A stretch of 32,973 nucleotides of DNA from AB-137-C09 sp964645625 (GCA_964645625.1 CAZYAI010000027.1:1-32973), one strand, 5' to 3'. Numbered from the stretch's first letter, positions 7,680-16,405 are shown. Translations and numbers: made by a program. The notes: generated by a model from the sequence alone, not told the origin.

Positions 7680-8764
7680 AAAAAAAGGAACGAGGTACAC
7701 GTAAAGGCTTTACCACAGGCGCGAATGCGGCGGCTGCGGTACGCGCTGCGGTACTTGGTTTGTTGCAAGGGGCTGTGCCTGCTACAGTAGAAAGTCGTTT
7801 ACCCAATGGGCAGCGGGTGTTGTTCACGGTTCATGATGGTCGCACTGATGGTCAAACAGCGCATGCCATGTGTATTAAAGACGCGGGTGATGACCCTGAT
7901 TGCACCGATGGTGCACATGTGACGGCAGATGTAGCACGATTGACAGAGCAAGCAGGTGTCATCGACATTCAAGGTGGTGTAGGCATCGGCACGGTGACGA
8001 TGCAAGGTTTAGGCTTGGAAGTTGGCAGCCCCGCTATCAACCCTGTGCCGCGCCGCAACATCATCGACAACGTCCATGAAGTCGCAGCGACGTTTTTACA
8101 ACACCATGGTTTAAGCATCACCCTTTCCGTGCCTCAAGGCGAAGCAATGGCGAAAAAAACGCTGAATGATCGACTCGGTATTATCGGTGGTATTTCCATC
8201 CTCGGCACAACGGGCATTGTTCACCCTTATTCCACCGCCGCATTTCGCGCCTCGGTGGTGCAAGGCATTGAAGTAGCAGCCAATCAGGGGCAAGACACCG
8301 TGGTACTGACCACTGGTGGACGCACCGAAAAATTTGTACAACACACATTCCCAGAGCTACCTATCGCTTGCTTTGTACAGATGGGGGATTTCCTTGGCCC
8401 AGCATTGGAGGCGAGCGAAACAAACGGCATCGCCCATATTATCATTGGCGGCATGGTTGGTAAGCTAACCAAAATGGCACAAGGTGAAATCATCACCCAT
8501 GCCCGTCGCCAAGCCGTGGATACCGATTTATTGGCTGATATTGCCCGTCAATGTGGCGCGCCAAATGATGTGTGCCAAGCAATCAGCGAGGCAGCGATGG
8601 CACGTTTTGCCGCCGAAGAGATGGAAAAATTAGGCTTAGCATCCGCTTTTTACCACGCTTTGGCCAAACGCACCCAGACCACGCTACAAGCACGTCACCC
8701 TAAGTTAAGCTTCCGCATTCTAGTCTGTGACTTTTCAGGTAACGCGCTGGCTGATTGTTGTTAA
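7676..8764 (+). CDS. cbiD: cobalt-precorrin-5B C(1)-methyltransferase
   Basis: Methylates C-1 of the corrin ring in the anaerobic (early cobalt insertion) cobalamin route. The 362-residue protein shows the CbiD hallmark TRKGFTTGANAAAA (8-21) near the start, followed by the glycine-rich GVGIGTVTMQGLGL and NPVPRRNI segments and a GGRTEKF motif. It starts within the cobA stop (ATGA). It ends convergently with trmD, 72 bases away, with no strong terminator visible between them. The other corrin genes (cbiL, cbiF, cbiE/T, cbiG/H, cbiJ, cbiA) are not in this window, so the pathway is split over several loci. Confidence 0.94.
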   Translation: MKKKERGTRKGFTTGANAAAAVRAAVLGLLQGAVPATVESRLPNGQRVLFTVHDGRTDGQTAHAMCIKDAGDDPDCTDGAHVTADVARLTEQAGVIDIQGGVGIGTVTMQGLGLEVGSPAINPVPRRNIIDNVHEVAATFLQHHGLSITLSVPQGEAMAKKTLNDRLGIIGGISILGTTGIVHPYSTAAFRASVVQGIEVAANQGQDTVVLTTGGRTEKFVQHTFPELPIACFVQMGDFLGPALEASETNGIAHIIIGGMVGKLTKMAQGEIITHARRQAVDTDLLADIARQCGAPNDVCQAISEAAMARFAAEEMEKLGLASAFYHALAKRTQTTLQARHPKLSFRILVCDFSGNALADCC

Positions 8765-8836
8765 AAGACATGGCATTTGCCACCCCTGCACTATGGAACA
8801 CCCTCGCAACAGGGCTAGCATAAAGCGATATGCATT

Positions 8837-9505
8837 TTATTGTTTAGCGTGTTTTTGGCTGCGTAATACAGATTGCGTTTTACGCCATGCTTCGATGGCT
8901 GCATGATCGCCTGATAATAATACTTGAGGAACCGTTTGCCCTTCAAAGTCGGCAGGGCGGGTGTAATGAGGCCAGTCAACAATGCCTTCTTCGGTGAAGG
9001 AATCTAAAACGGCGGAATCGGCGCTGCCTAATACACCTGGTAATAGTCGGATGATTGCATCGAGCACACACATGCTAGCAGGCTCACCACCTGATAACAC
9101 ATAATCCCCCAATGACAATTGTTCATCAACATGACTACAAATACGCTCATCAAAACCTTCGTAACGTCCACACAGCAGCGTAATGCCAGGTTTATTGATA
9201 TATTCCAAGGCTTTCTGCTGTGTGAATCGTGTCCCGCTTGGTGTAAGCATCACGACATGAGTATTGGGTTGTTGTTGCCGTGCATGGCGAATTGCAGCCA
9301 CCACAGGTTCGGGTTTCATCACCATGCCAGGACCGCCGCCATAGGGCGAATCATCCACGTTACTATGTTTACCTGTGGCAAAGTCACGAATTTGAATACA
9401 ATCGACTTGCGCGATGCCTTGAGCAATCGCACGCGATGGAATAGAACAACTGAGTGGGGAATCAAAAAACTCAGGGAATAAAGTTAAGACTTGGGCGTGA
9501 AACAT
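8837..9505 (-). CDS. trmD: tRNA (guanine-37-N1)-methyltransferase
   Basis: Methylates G37 next to the anticodon of tRNAs reading CNN codons, preventing +1 frameshifting. The SPOUT trefoil-knot SAM site is clear: LLCGRYEGFDERI (110-122) and SLGDYVLSGGE (131-141). The catalytic aspartate is probably Asp168 in LDSF, before PHYTRP (179-184). At 222 residues it is shorter than the roughly 250-residue E. coli protein, mostly at the C-terminal tRNA-binding end, but the core is whole. It overlaps rimM by 22 bases. In many bacteria rplS follows trmD; here the next gene is convergent cbiD. Confidence 0.95.
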   Translation of the reverse strand: MFHAQVLTLFPEFFDSPLSCSIPSRAIAQGIAQVDCIQIRDFATGKHSNVDDSPYGGGPGMVMKPEPVVAAIRHARQQQPNTHVVMLTPSGTRFTQQKALEYINKPGITLLCGRYEGFDERICSHVDEQLSLGDYVLSGGEPASMCVLDAIIRLLPGVLGSADSAVLDSFTEEGIVDWPHYTRPADFEGQTVPQVLLSGDHAAIEAWRKTQSVLRSQKHAKQ

Positions 9506-10032
9506 GCGTCCATCCCTTCTAGGAGATGGATTTGAATGATATGTTCTTCGTCATCCACTGCCATAATGACTTCTTCGATAAAAGGAATCATCCATTCACC
9601 CTGTTCGGATGATATAATCAGCGTATCTTGCGCGCCAAATTCTTGAATATCCGAAACAACACCCAGTATTGAGCCATCATCGGCATTGCATACTTGCATA
9701 CCAATAAGGTCATTCCATAAATATTCATCTTCATCAATGCTGATATCTTCACGTTCAATCCATAGCTTATTGCCCAATAAAGCTTGCGCTTGTTCGGGCG
9801 TATGAATGCCATCAAGTTGCAATAATATACGTTGTCCGTGGCGTTGGCAACGGATCACCTTCATGCTATCGTTAGCGAAGGCTTCCATTGCATTTTTACC
9901 CATGTAGAAGCGAGAATACCCGGCAACTGCATATGCAGGCCGGGTATGGGAATAAATAACGAGCGCGCCTTTCAACCCATGAATGCTGTTAATATCAGCG
10001 ACATGAATTAAAGCTTGGTTAGCGTTCAGCAA
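9484..10032 (-). CDS. rimM: 16S rRNA processing protein RimM
   Basis: A ribosome maturation factor that binds S19 and helps assemble the head of the 30S subunit. The 182-residue protein has the N-terminal RimM barrel beginning at VADINSIHGLKGALVIYSHT. The linker and PRC-barrel follow, with YLWNDLIGMQVCN and GEWMIPFIEEVI. The start appears to be TTG directly after the rpsP stop; the AAGGA inside the last rpsP codons is close to it. A CTG one codon on gives better spacing. Position between rpsP and trmD confirms the identity. Confidence 0.93.
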   Translation of the reverse strand: MLNANQALIHVADINSIHGLKGALVIYSHTRPAYAVAGYSRFYMGKNAMEAFANDSMKVIRCQRHGQRILLQLDGIHTPEQAQALLGNKLWIEREDISIDEDEYLWNDLIGMQVCNADDGSILGVVSDIQEFGAQDTLIISSEQGEWMIPFIEEVIMAVDDEEHIIQIHLLEGMDACFTPKS

Positions 10033-10281
10033 TCAGTCCTTAGCTTCTGAAGCCTTGCGCACTAAACTAGCAACGCGATCAGATGTTTTTGCACCTTGAT
10101 TTACCCAAGACTCTACTTTATCCAAATCCAGATTGATTACTTCTGGTTGAGAGCATGGGTCATAATAACCAAGTTTTTCGATAAAAGAGCCATCACGACG
10201 ATTGCGTTCGTCTGTAACCACTACTGAATAAAAGGGGCGTTTTTTTCTTCCGCCACGCTGTAAGCGAATTACAGTCGCCAT
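10033..10281 (-). CDS. rpsP: 30S ribosomal protein S16
   Basis: Ribosomal protein S16, 82 residues. The N-terminal block TVIRLQRGGRKKRPFYSVVV, then DGSFIEKLGYYDP and VESWVNQGAKTSDRV are diagnostic. The start is the ATG at 10281 with a perfect GGAGGT 7 bases upstream; an upstream in-frame ATG (10296) would include the Shine-Dalgarno inside the gene and is rejected. It heads the rpsP-rimM-trmD operon, with a good promoter just upstream. Confidence 0.97.
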   Translation of the reverse strand: MATVIRLQRGGRKKRPFYSVVVTDERNRRDGSFIEKLGYYDPCSQPEVINLDLDKVESWVNQGAKTSDRVASLVRKASEAKD

Positions 10282-10307
10282 ATAGAGTACCTCCAAAAAG
10301 AGGCGGC

Positions 10308-10336
10308 ACTATAGTAAGAGTAGGAGCATAGAGCAA
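10308..10336 (-). promoter_or_regulatory. sigma70-type promoter of rpsP-rimM-trmD
   Basis: Read on the minus strand: TTGCTC (10336-10331), a 17-base spacer and TATAGT (10313-10308). The -10 hexamer matches consensus at five of six positions. Transcription would begin near 10301, giving a leader of about 20 bases before the rpsP ATG. That leader holds a small CCTC/GAGG stem that includes the Shine-Dalgarno. Confidence 0.55.
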
Positions 10337-10369
10337 GCAGAAAAATAAACCAGCGATTCAATTCAGCCA

Positions 10370-10397
10370 CCTTTTGCTTGCTCGCAAACTCAAAAGG
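10370..10397. repeat. 7-bp stem, long loop
   Basis: CCTTTTG (10370-10376) pairs with CAAAAGG (10391-10397) with a 14-base loop, in the gap between the small secreted protein and the rpsP promoter. It may mark the 3' end of the gene at 10469, but no T-run follows on the minus strand. Confidence 0.3.
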
Positions 10398-10468
10398 GGA
10401 AAGGTCTAGGGATGATGCGCGATGCATATCCCCAGCATACAAAAAACAGCAGTAATATGGGCGTGAAA

Positions 10469-10777
10469 TTACAGTGCGCGAATAAGTTCAACTGCTTCTT
10501 GCGTTAATTTTTCAATTTTTTGCGTCATGGCACGGCGCATACGATCAACATCAGACTTAGACATACCAGCCGCTTCTAATTCGTCAAAGTCTTTCATGCT
10601 GGACATAGATGCACGTAACTTTTTCATAATCAATTGCACCTGACTCATGCCGTCCTTTTCTTCAGCGTGTAGTTGGGTGTACGAGAATGTCAGCGATTGA
10701 ATATTACCGTTGGGTGCTGTTGGCGCAGCAGCGATAACAAAAAATAACGCAAACATAAACATTTTTAGCTTATACAT
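10469..10777 (-). CDS. small secreted protein of unknown function
   Basis: A 102-residue protein that I do not recognise. Residues 1 to about 20 form a signal peptide (MYKLKMFMFALFFVIAAA), so it is probably periplasmic. The remainder is polar and helical: a segment with QVQLIMKKLRASMSSMKDFDELEAAGMSKSDVDRMRR and a C-terminal helix KIEKLTQEAVELI. The start ATG has AGGAG 8 bases upstream, which supports it as a real gene. It has no close neighbours on its strand. Two degenerate copies of a roughly 40-bp motif lie upstream and could hold its regulatory sites. Confidence 0.65.
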   Translation of the reverse strand: MYKLKMFMFALFFVIAAAPTAPNGNIQSLTFSYTQLHAEEKDGMSQVQLIMKKLRASMSSMKDFDELEAAGMSKSDVDRMRRAMTQKIEKLTQEAVELIRAL

Positions 10778-10818
10778 TTAATAACTCCTATGTGCCAAGG
10801 TGAAAAGTGGCATAGCCG

Positions 10819-10888
10819 TCGATTAGGTTACAGGGGTGATTCTGCGAAAATAACAATCGATCTAATTCAGCAGGGGTGATGATGCGCA
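10819..10888. repeat. degenerate direct repeat, about 40-bp period
   Basis: CAGGGGTGAT occurs at 10831-10840 and again at 10871-10880. Both copies are preceded by TCGAT at a similar distance and followed by a TGCG. The spacing is close to four helical turns, in the region upstream of the small secreted protein gene, so paired operators are possible. A decayed tandem duplication is the alternative. Confidence 0.4.
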
Positions 10889-11065
10889 GAAGTGTTTTAT
10901 AAATCAAGTGTAAATACTGCATTTTCAAGACAAGGAATTTACGCGCTTGCTAAACCATTGTTAAATTAAGATTGTTAAAGGCATTTGCATTAACCATTTC
11001 TAATTAACGGTTAATTGCAAACATGACTCGGCTTAGGCGGAATGAATGGGAAGAAAACGCTCCAG

Positions 11066-12226
11066 CTATGCCAAATAACCTAGCTTCGTGCTTAGCTTCT
11101 TTAATTTTTCATCCGTGATAAGCCACGGGCAATACGCCCATGCACGCCGTACAGGGTAATGCCTGCGATAGTGACGAAACGCTTGTGGTAAAGTATCAGA
11201 CTGCGACAACCAAGACTTCATTTGCTGGTGATCTTCCATAATCGGGTAATCAACACTCACCATCTGTTGCAATGCCGCCCATGCGTCATCGCTGTTAAGC
11301 TCAAGGTGCTGAGTTGGACGCGGCGCGGGCAATTCACCTTCCATCTGCCAAAGCGGCGGACTCGCAAGAAACTCACACAGCGCGTGATACACGTACTGGG
11401 TGTTGGCAGCCTTACCATCTAAGGAATGCCCTGCAATATGCGGAGTGGCAATGAGCACGTTGGGATGGGCAAGCAATGCTTGGTCAATAGCAGGCTCACG
11501 CTCCCAGCAATCTAGGATAGCCCAATGTTGTGCATCATCATTCAGCCAATCAAGTAATGCGTAATTATCAACGCAAGCTCCGCGACCAGCGTTAATAACA
11601 CCATGACCGCGAAATCGCGCTAAAACGTCTGCATTGATTAGATGCTTTGTCGGATGACTACCCGTAAGAACCAAGGGCGTGTGTACCGTAAGAATATCAG
11701 CATGCTCAAGTACATATGCAAGGTGATGTAATGCAGCATTAGGCTCTAGTGCAGCGCGCGGCGGATCATTACAGAGCGTGCTGATGCCCAAATCGCGACA
11801 AATCACATCCAACAAGCCACCGATGCGTCCCGCACCAATAATGCCTAAAGTGCAATCATCCAATGAAATACGCTTCATATGCTGTAATTGCAACAGGCTT
11901 GCCAGCATGTATTCGATGACAGAGCCCGTGGAACTCCCTGCTGCTGAGGCAAAGCCAATACCGCGCTGTTTAAGGTAGGGAAGATCAATGTGATCCTCGC
12001 CAATGGTTGCAGTCGCAACAAAACGCACGGTGGAATCAGCCAGCAAGTCGCTATTTACCTGCGTGAACGAACGGGTTAAGAGGATATCTGCTGAACGCAC
12101 AGATGAGGCTTGAATATCACTGGCTTCCAGTGTTTGCAGTGTAACATCATAGCCAGAGAAGTGCGCAAATGCCTGCTCAGCGTGCCAAATATGACGATCG
12201 GCAACAATATGTAAGGGCGTACTCAT
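11066..12226 (-). CDS. pdxB: erythronate-4-phosphate dehydrogenase
   Basis: Oxidises 4-phosphoerythronate in the DXP-dependent pyridoxal 5'-phosphate route. The 386-residue protein is a D-2-hydroxyacid dehydrogenase. It has LGIIGAGRIGG as the Rossmann fold, HTPLVLTG and VINAGRGACVDN in the cofactor half, and DCWEREP. The PdxB-typical IATPHIAGHSLDGK contains the catalytic histidine. A C-terminal extension of about 90 residues fits the PdxB dimerisation domain and separates it from serA-type enzymes. The start overlaps the rfaE2 stop (ATGA), making it the last gene of dolP-rfaE2-pdxB. Confidence 0.93.
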   Translation of the reverse strand: MSTPLHIVADRHIWHAEQAFAHFSGYDVTLQTLEASDIQASSVRSADILLTRSFTQVNSDLLADSTVRFVATATIGEDHIDLPYLKQRGIGFASAAGSSTGSVIEYMLASLLQLQHMKRISLDDCTLGIIGAGRIGGLLDVICRDLGISTLCNDPPRAALEPNAALHHLAYVLEHADILTVHTPLVLTGSHPTKHLINADVLARFRGHGVINAGRGACVDNYALLDWLNDDAQHWAILDCWEREPAIDQALLAHPNVLIATPHIAGHSLDGKAANTQYVYHALCEFLASPPLWQMEGELPAPRPTQHLELNSDDAWAALQQMVSVDYPIMEDHQQMKSWLSQSDTLPQAFRHYRRHYPVRRAWAYCPWLITDEKLKKLSTKLGYLA

Positions 12227-12708
12227 GCGTGTTGTTGAATGCGCTGAATCAGCTGTGTTGAGGAGTAACCATCAAGGAATGGAACCACCACAACCTCGCC
12301 ACCATGTTGTCGCACCACATCTGCGCCAACAATATCATCGGCTTGGTAGTCCCCACCTTTAACCAACACATCGGGGCATAACGCTTCAATCAACCGCAGC
12401 GGTGTGTCTTCATGGAAAGCAACAACGGCATCGACAACCCGCAACGCTGCCAACATAGCAGCGCGATCTCGCAGCGTATTTAGAGGGCGTGGACAATGGC
12501 GATCGTCGCCTTTTAACCGTTGCACTGACGCATCGTCATTCAAGCCAATAATCAGTCGATCACCCAAGGCGCGAGCATCGGCTAAATAGCGTACATGACC
12601 GGGGTGAAGAAGATCAAAGCAACCATTGGTAAAAACCACGCGCAATTGTTGATCCGCCCATTGACGGCGCAGCTCAGTTGCAGCACTGCTGCTTAATAAT
12701 TGACTCAA
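12223..12708 (-). CDS. rfaE2: D-glycero-beta-D-manno-heptose 1-phosphate adenylyltransferase
   Basis: Makes ADP-heptose from heptose 1-phosphate for the LPS inner core. The 161-residue protein is the nucleotidyltransferase half only; in enterics it is fused to the kinase as HldE, here it stands alone. The cytidylyltransferase-type motif FTNGCFDLLHPGH is at 26-38, RPLNTLRDRAAML at 74-86, and VKGGDY (116-121) with the late GYSST complete the site. It overlaps dolP upstream and pdxB downstream by 4 bases each. A matching heptose kinase (hldA) is not in the window. Confidence 0.93.
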   Translation of the reverse strand: MSQLLSSSAATELRRQWADQQLRVVFTNGCFDLLHPGHVRYLADARALGDRLIIGLNDDASVQRLKGDDRHCPRPLNTLRDRAAMLAALRVVDAVVAFHEDTPLRLIEALCPDVLVKGGDYQADDIVGADVVRQHGGEVVVVPFLDGYSSTQLIQRIQQHA

Positions 12709-13298
12709 TGGTTCACAGTCATCATATCCACAACGGCAGCAACACCTTGTGTGGTACGGGTGATCTCAACCGCCGAATGCACTTCCTCTTCTGAAGCAGC
12801 AACCCCTTGCAAGTACACTCGCCCATTGACTGTTTCAACATGGAATGATGAACCATTCACGTGTTTATCTGCCAGCAAACGAGCTTTTACTTGGGTGGTA
12901 ACCCACGAGTCAGACATCAAGCTGCCCATGGTTGGTGCTCCCACCTCCAGTTCATTACGAACTTGCACGACACCTTTCGTCGTTTGGCAAATATAAACCG
13001 CACGATCAACATGCTCTGCCGTAGGCAAGAACCCCGTCAAGGTTACTACGGCATTAATCACTTCAACGCTGACCCAACGAGAAGGCATATCTTTTTCTGC
13101 CAACAAACGCCCATCAATGGTGGTGGCAATCGTTTTATCATCAATCTGTTGACCAACGGGACGATGATCGAACGCCGCATTGGTTCCCATCGTCGCACCA
13201 CCGATGATGGCACCTGTAACACAGGCTGAACTGATGCAAGCGATAGTTGCCAATAGAGCGATAGTACGCAAACGTGATAATGCAGTTTTTTTACACAT
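12705..13298 (-). CDS. dolP: BON-domain outer-membrane lipoprotein (DolP/YraP-like)
   Basis: A 197-residue protein resembling DolP (YraP), a lipoprotein that supports outer-membrane integrity and BamA in enterics. The signal peptide ends at ISSAC, with Cys26 the probable lipidated residue, although the -3 residue is Ser rather than the usual Leu. The next segment, CVTGAIIGGATMGTNAAFDHRPVGQQIDD, follows E. coli DolP closely. Two BON domains lie at about 55-120 and 130-195 with the typical VEVINAVVTLTGFL and VETVNGRVYLQGVA strands. It leads the dolP-rfaE2-pdxB operon, so envelope functions sit together. The Shine-Dalgarno is GGAAG. Confidence 0.85.
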   Translation of the reverse strand: MCKKTALSRLRTIALLATIACISSACVTGAIIGGATMGTNAAFDHRPVGQQIDDKTIATTIDGRLLAEKDMPSRWVSVEVINAVVTLTGFLPTAEHVDRAVYICQTTKGVVQVRNELEVGAPTMGSLMSDSWVTTQVKARLLADKHVNGSSFHVETVNGRVYLQGVAASEEEVHSAVEITRTTQGVAAVVDMMTVNH

Positions 13299-13377
13299 GG
13301 TAGAATCTTCCTAAATGACTAAATCAACTGTGATTCGCACAATGAATGAGCAAGGCGTGTGATAACACACCTATTCA

Positions 13378-13836
13378 TCAAGCACGACCACCCATAATAT
13401 AATGTTGCATAACTGAATGATCGGCATTCATTTTACGGATGGTGCTGGCAGTATTTTTGAGGATGTAGGCAAACAGGGTAAATACCATACCTGGGTTTTC
13501 ACGCATCAACTGCGCATAACCATTGCGCGTCAAAATATAGACCACACAATCAGCCTCAGCCTTAACAGAAGCACTGGTGGTATCACCCGTCAGGAATGAC
13601 ATTTCACCAAACAACTTGGCTTCGCCTGCCGAGGCAAGTAGCGCATCATTGCAGTGGATGGAGACGCTGCCGCTATATAGTAAATAAAGCGCGCCGCCAG
13701 CAGCCCCTTGTTCAAGGATGGTTTCGCCTTGGGTAAATGACTTTACTTCCACGACTTTATTGATGATCGCAGCGTCAGCAGGATCAATTTTTTCATGAAA
13801 TACTTTTTCTTCTAACCAAGTAACATCAATAGTCAT
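13378..13836 (-). CDS. stand-alone cyclic-nucleotide-binding-domain protein
   Basis: A 152-residue Crp-like cNMP-binding domain with no DNA-binding or enzyme domain attached. The beta-roll is clear: GETILEQGAAGGALYLLYSGSVSIH, then the phosphate-binding-cassette region LFGEMSFLTGDTTSASV. The arginine that normally holds the cyclic phosphate is absent (TTSASV in place of an RSA-type motif). It may therefore bind nothing, or another ligand. The chosen ATG at 13836 has GGGGAG 7 bases upstream; a GTG two codons earlier is less likely. A 5-bp GTGTG/CACAC stem lies after the stop. The partner is unknown. Confidence 0.82.
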   Translation of the reverse strand: MTIDVTWLEEKVFHEKIDPADAAIINKVVEVKSFTQGETILEQGAAGGALYLLYSGSVSIHCNDALLASAGEAKLFGEMSFLTGDTTSASVKAEADCVVYILTRNGYAQLMRENPGMVFTLFAYILKNTASTIRKMNADHSVMQHYIMGGRA

Positions 13837-14000
13837 AAACACACTCCCCTTCGAGTTTGATTTGCGTGGATACTGGCGAAACTTTTTTTCTTGTAAACCA
13901 CACAGATCACAGCGCGCAAGGCTTTTTACCCTGCTGTGGCAACGATATTCTACCGCTTAGGATAATAGATAGGCTGTTCATTACACTGAGTGATTCACAG

Positions 14001-14024
14001 ATACCGCCGCTGCCTCAGCGGTAT
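14001..14024. terminator. GC-rich hairpin behind topA
   Basis: CCGCTG (14007-14012) pairs with CAGCGG (14016-14021) around a 3-base loop; ATACCGC (14001-14007) can alternatively pair with GCGGTAT (14018-14024). It lies about 90 bases after the topA stop on the minus strand. It lacks a T-run, so it is only a possible terminator. Confidence 0.4.
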
Positions 14025-14110
14025 CCTTCCGTGCGTGGGATTGGAGGTCGAGGCAGCGACTGCCCGCACGATGAAACAATGGAGGATTACGCTACAACCA
14101 GCACAAGTTC

Positions 14111-16405
14111 TTAACTTTGCTCGGCACTCAGCTCTTCACCCTCGGGAACGGGGGCTGTCCATTTACAATCTTCATTCACGCACACCCATTCCGTACCACG
14201 ACGCTTGGTTGTTTTTTGGGTTACAAAAGGCGCGCTGCATTCTGGGCAAGGGCGGCTAACAGGTGGATTCCACAAAGCATTCTTGCATTTAGGGTAGCAC
14301 GAACAGGAATAAAAAACCTTACCACGCCGTGATTTCTTCTCCAAAAACGTACCTTTGTTGCACTCAGGGCAAGGTACACCTGTGTCTCTTGGTTTTTCCA
14401 TCGGTTGAATATTACGACACTCAGGGTAAGCGGAACAGCCCAAGAACTTACCATAACGTCCGTTCTTAATGAGCATACCTGCGCCACATTTGTCACACTT
14501 TTGGTCACTCATTTCAGGTTCAGCTTGCTCTTCACCAGCTTTGCCATCATTCAATGGCTTGGCATTCTTACATTCAGGGTAACCCGTACAAGCCAAAAAG
14601 CGACCATAACGCCCCAGCTTGATGGCCATGGGTTTACCACATTGTTCACATACTTGGTCGGTTTCGGTGTGCGTAACATCCGAGCGACTGACGTTTTCCA
14701 TCGTGTGATCAACCTGTTGCTTAAACGGGCTCCAAAAGTCACGCAGCAAAGGCTTCCAATTATCATCACCACGTGCCACCGCATCAAGTTTATCTTCCAC
14801 ACCAGCGGTAAAGTTCACATCAATAACATCGTTAAAATAACGCGTCAAAAAGGTATTAACAATCTCCCCTACTTCAGTAGGAACAAAACGTTTGCGTTCC
14901 ATCTCCACATACTTACGTTCACGCAGCACATTAAGAATAGAAGCATAGGTCGATGGTCGTCCAATGCCATGACTTTCCAAGTCTTTAACCAGCGTCGCTT
15001 CGGAGAAGCGTGGCTTAGGCTCGGTAAAATGTTGCTTCGGTGTCACCGTGTCGATGGTAATCACATCACCTGACTGTAGTTCAGGCAACAACCCTTGCTC
15101 AGCCTCTTTTTCTGGCTCATCCGTGCCTTCGATATACAGCGTGCGGAAACCAGGAAACACCATCGTCGAACCTGATGCCCGCAGCATCAACGCATCACCA
15201 GCAATATCTGCACGCACCTGATCCAGCAAAGCAGGTGCCATCTGTGTTGCCAACGAACGTTTCCAGATCAAATCATACAAACGCCAAGCATCAGACTCTA
15301 ACACCGACTTCAAACGCTCAGGCGTACGACTGATTGCTGTCGGGCGAATCGCCTCATGTGCCTCTTGGGCATTTTTACTTTTGGTTTTGAAGCGACGCGG
15401 CATTTTAGGCAAATAAGCAGCATCGTAATGCTCGCCAATGTATGCACGCATCTCAGCAATCGACTCTTCCGACAAAGAGACCGAATCGGTACGCATGTAG
15501 CTGATCAAGCCTACACGTTCACCATCAAACTCTTCACCTTCATACAAGCGTTGTGCCAACTGCATGGTTTTACGGGCAGTAAAACCCAGCTTGCGCGAAG
15601 CTTCCATTTGCAGCGTAGAGGTAATAAAAGGTGCGGAAGGTTGTTGTTTTGCCTGTTTCTTTTGCACCGATTCAACGGTAAAGCTTGATTTTTCTACCCG
15701 CTTAACCGCTGCCTTGGCTGGCACACTACCATCCAACGCAAACTTGGTTAGCGTTTTACCGTCCATCGCATGCAGTTGCGCCGCAAAAGCACCCGTTTTG
15801 GCATGGCAATCGGTATGTACCGTCCAATACTCTTTGGGTTTGAACTCACGAATATGCGCTTCACGCTCACAAATCAGGCGCAACGCCACCGATTGCACAC
15901 GACCCGCTGACAAACCACTACGCACCTTGCGCCACAGCAAAGGCGACAAGGTAAAGCCGACCAAATAATCCAAGGCACTGCGCGCCTGTTGTGCATCCAC
16001 CAAAGGCATATTGATGTGGGATGGGTTAGCTATTGCCTGTTGAATCGCCTGCCTGGTAATTTCATGGAAGGTAATACGCTGAATGGTCTTATCTTTAAGG
16101 CAGCCGCGTGTTTTTAACTCATCGGCAACATGCCATGCAATTGCCTCACCCTCGCGATCCAAATCGCTTGCCAGAATTAACGTGTCCGCACGTTTTAAGG
16201 CATTTTCTATGGCATCAAGGCGTTTCTTTTTATCTTCAATGACTTCATAGGTAAGAGCAAAATCCTGTTCGGGATCAACAGAACCATCTTTTTTGGGGAA
16301 TGCACGCACATGACCATACGAGGCCAACACCTTGTAACCACGACCAAGGTATTTTTCAATCGTTTTTGCTTTAGCTGGTGATTCTACCACCACAACTGCG
16401 CTCAT
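14111..16405 (-). CDS. topA: DNA topoisomerase I
   Basis: A type IA topoisomerase that relaxes negative supercoils. The 764-residue chain begins with the TOPRIM domain, with Glu9 in VVVESPAKAKTIEKYL and the acidic triad Asp81, Asp83 and Glu85 in SDLDREGEAIAWH. The active-site tyrosine is Tyr302 in ISYMRTDSVSL. Four C-terminal zinc-finger repeats follow; the first three have the CxxC...C(x)GYPEC/CYPKC form and the last is CPEC...CVNEDC. The Shine-Dalgarno is a G-rich GGGGGTGG before the ATG. The gap of 113 bases to the SNF2 gene upstream shows nothing distinctive. Confidence 0.97.
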   Translation of the reverse strand: MSAVVVVESPAKAKTIEKYLGRGYKVLASYGHVRAFPKKDGSVDPEQDFALTYEVIEDKKKRLDAIENALKRADTLILASDLDREGEAIAWHVADELKTRGCLKDKTIQRITFHEITRQAIQQAIANPSHINMPLVDAQQARSALDYLVGFTLSPLLWRKVRSGLSAGRVQSVALRLICEREAHIREFKPKEYWTVHTDCHAKTGAFAAQLHAMDGKTLTKFALDGSVPAKAAVKRVEKSSFTVESVQKKQAKQQPSAPFITSTLQMEASRKLGFTARKTMQLAQRLYEGEEFDGERVGLISYMRTDSVSLSEESIAEMRAYIGEHYDAAYLPKMPRRFKTKSKNAQEAHEAIRPTAISRTPERLKSVLESDAWRLYDLIWKRSLATQMAPALLDQVRADIAGDALMLRASGSTMVFPGFRTLYIEGTDEPEKEAEQGLLPELQSGDVITIDTVTPKQHFTEPKPRFSEATLVKDLESHGIGRPSTYASILNVLRERKYVEMERKRFVPTEVGEIVNTFLTRYFNDVIDVNFTAGVEDKLDAVARGDDNWKPLLRDFWSPFKQQVDHTMENVSRSDVTHTETDQVCEQCGKPMAIKLGRYGRFLACTGYPECKNAKPLNDGKAGEEQAEPEMSDQKCDKCGAGMLIKNGRYGKFLGCSAYPECRNIQPMEKPRDTGVPCPECNKGTFLEKKSRRGKVFYSCSCYPKCKNALWNPPVSRPCPECSAPFVTQKTTKRRGTEWVCVNEDCKWTAPVPEGEELSAEQS

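Noticed and set aside
10819..10888. CRISPR-like array
   Set aside because: There are only two degenerate copies and no uniform spacer or cas gene.
14405..15073. 222-codon plus-strand open frame
   Set aside because: It is wholly antisense to topA, with no protein family features.
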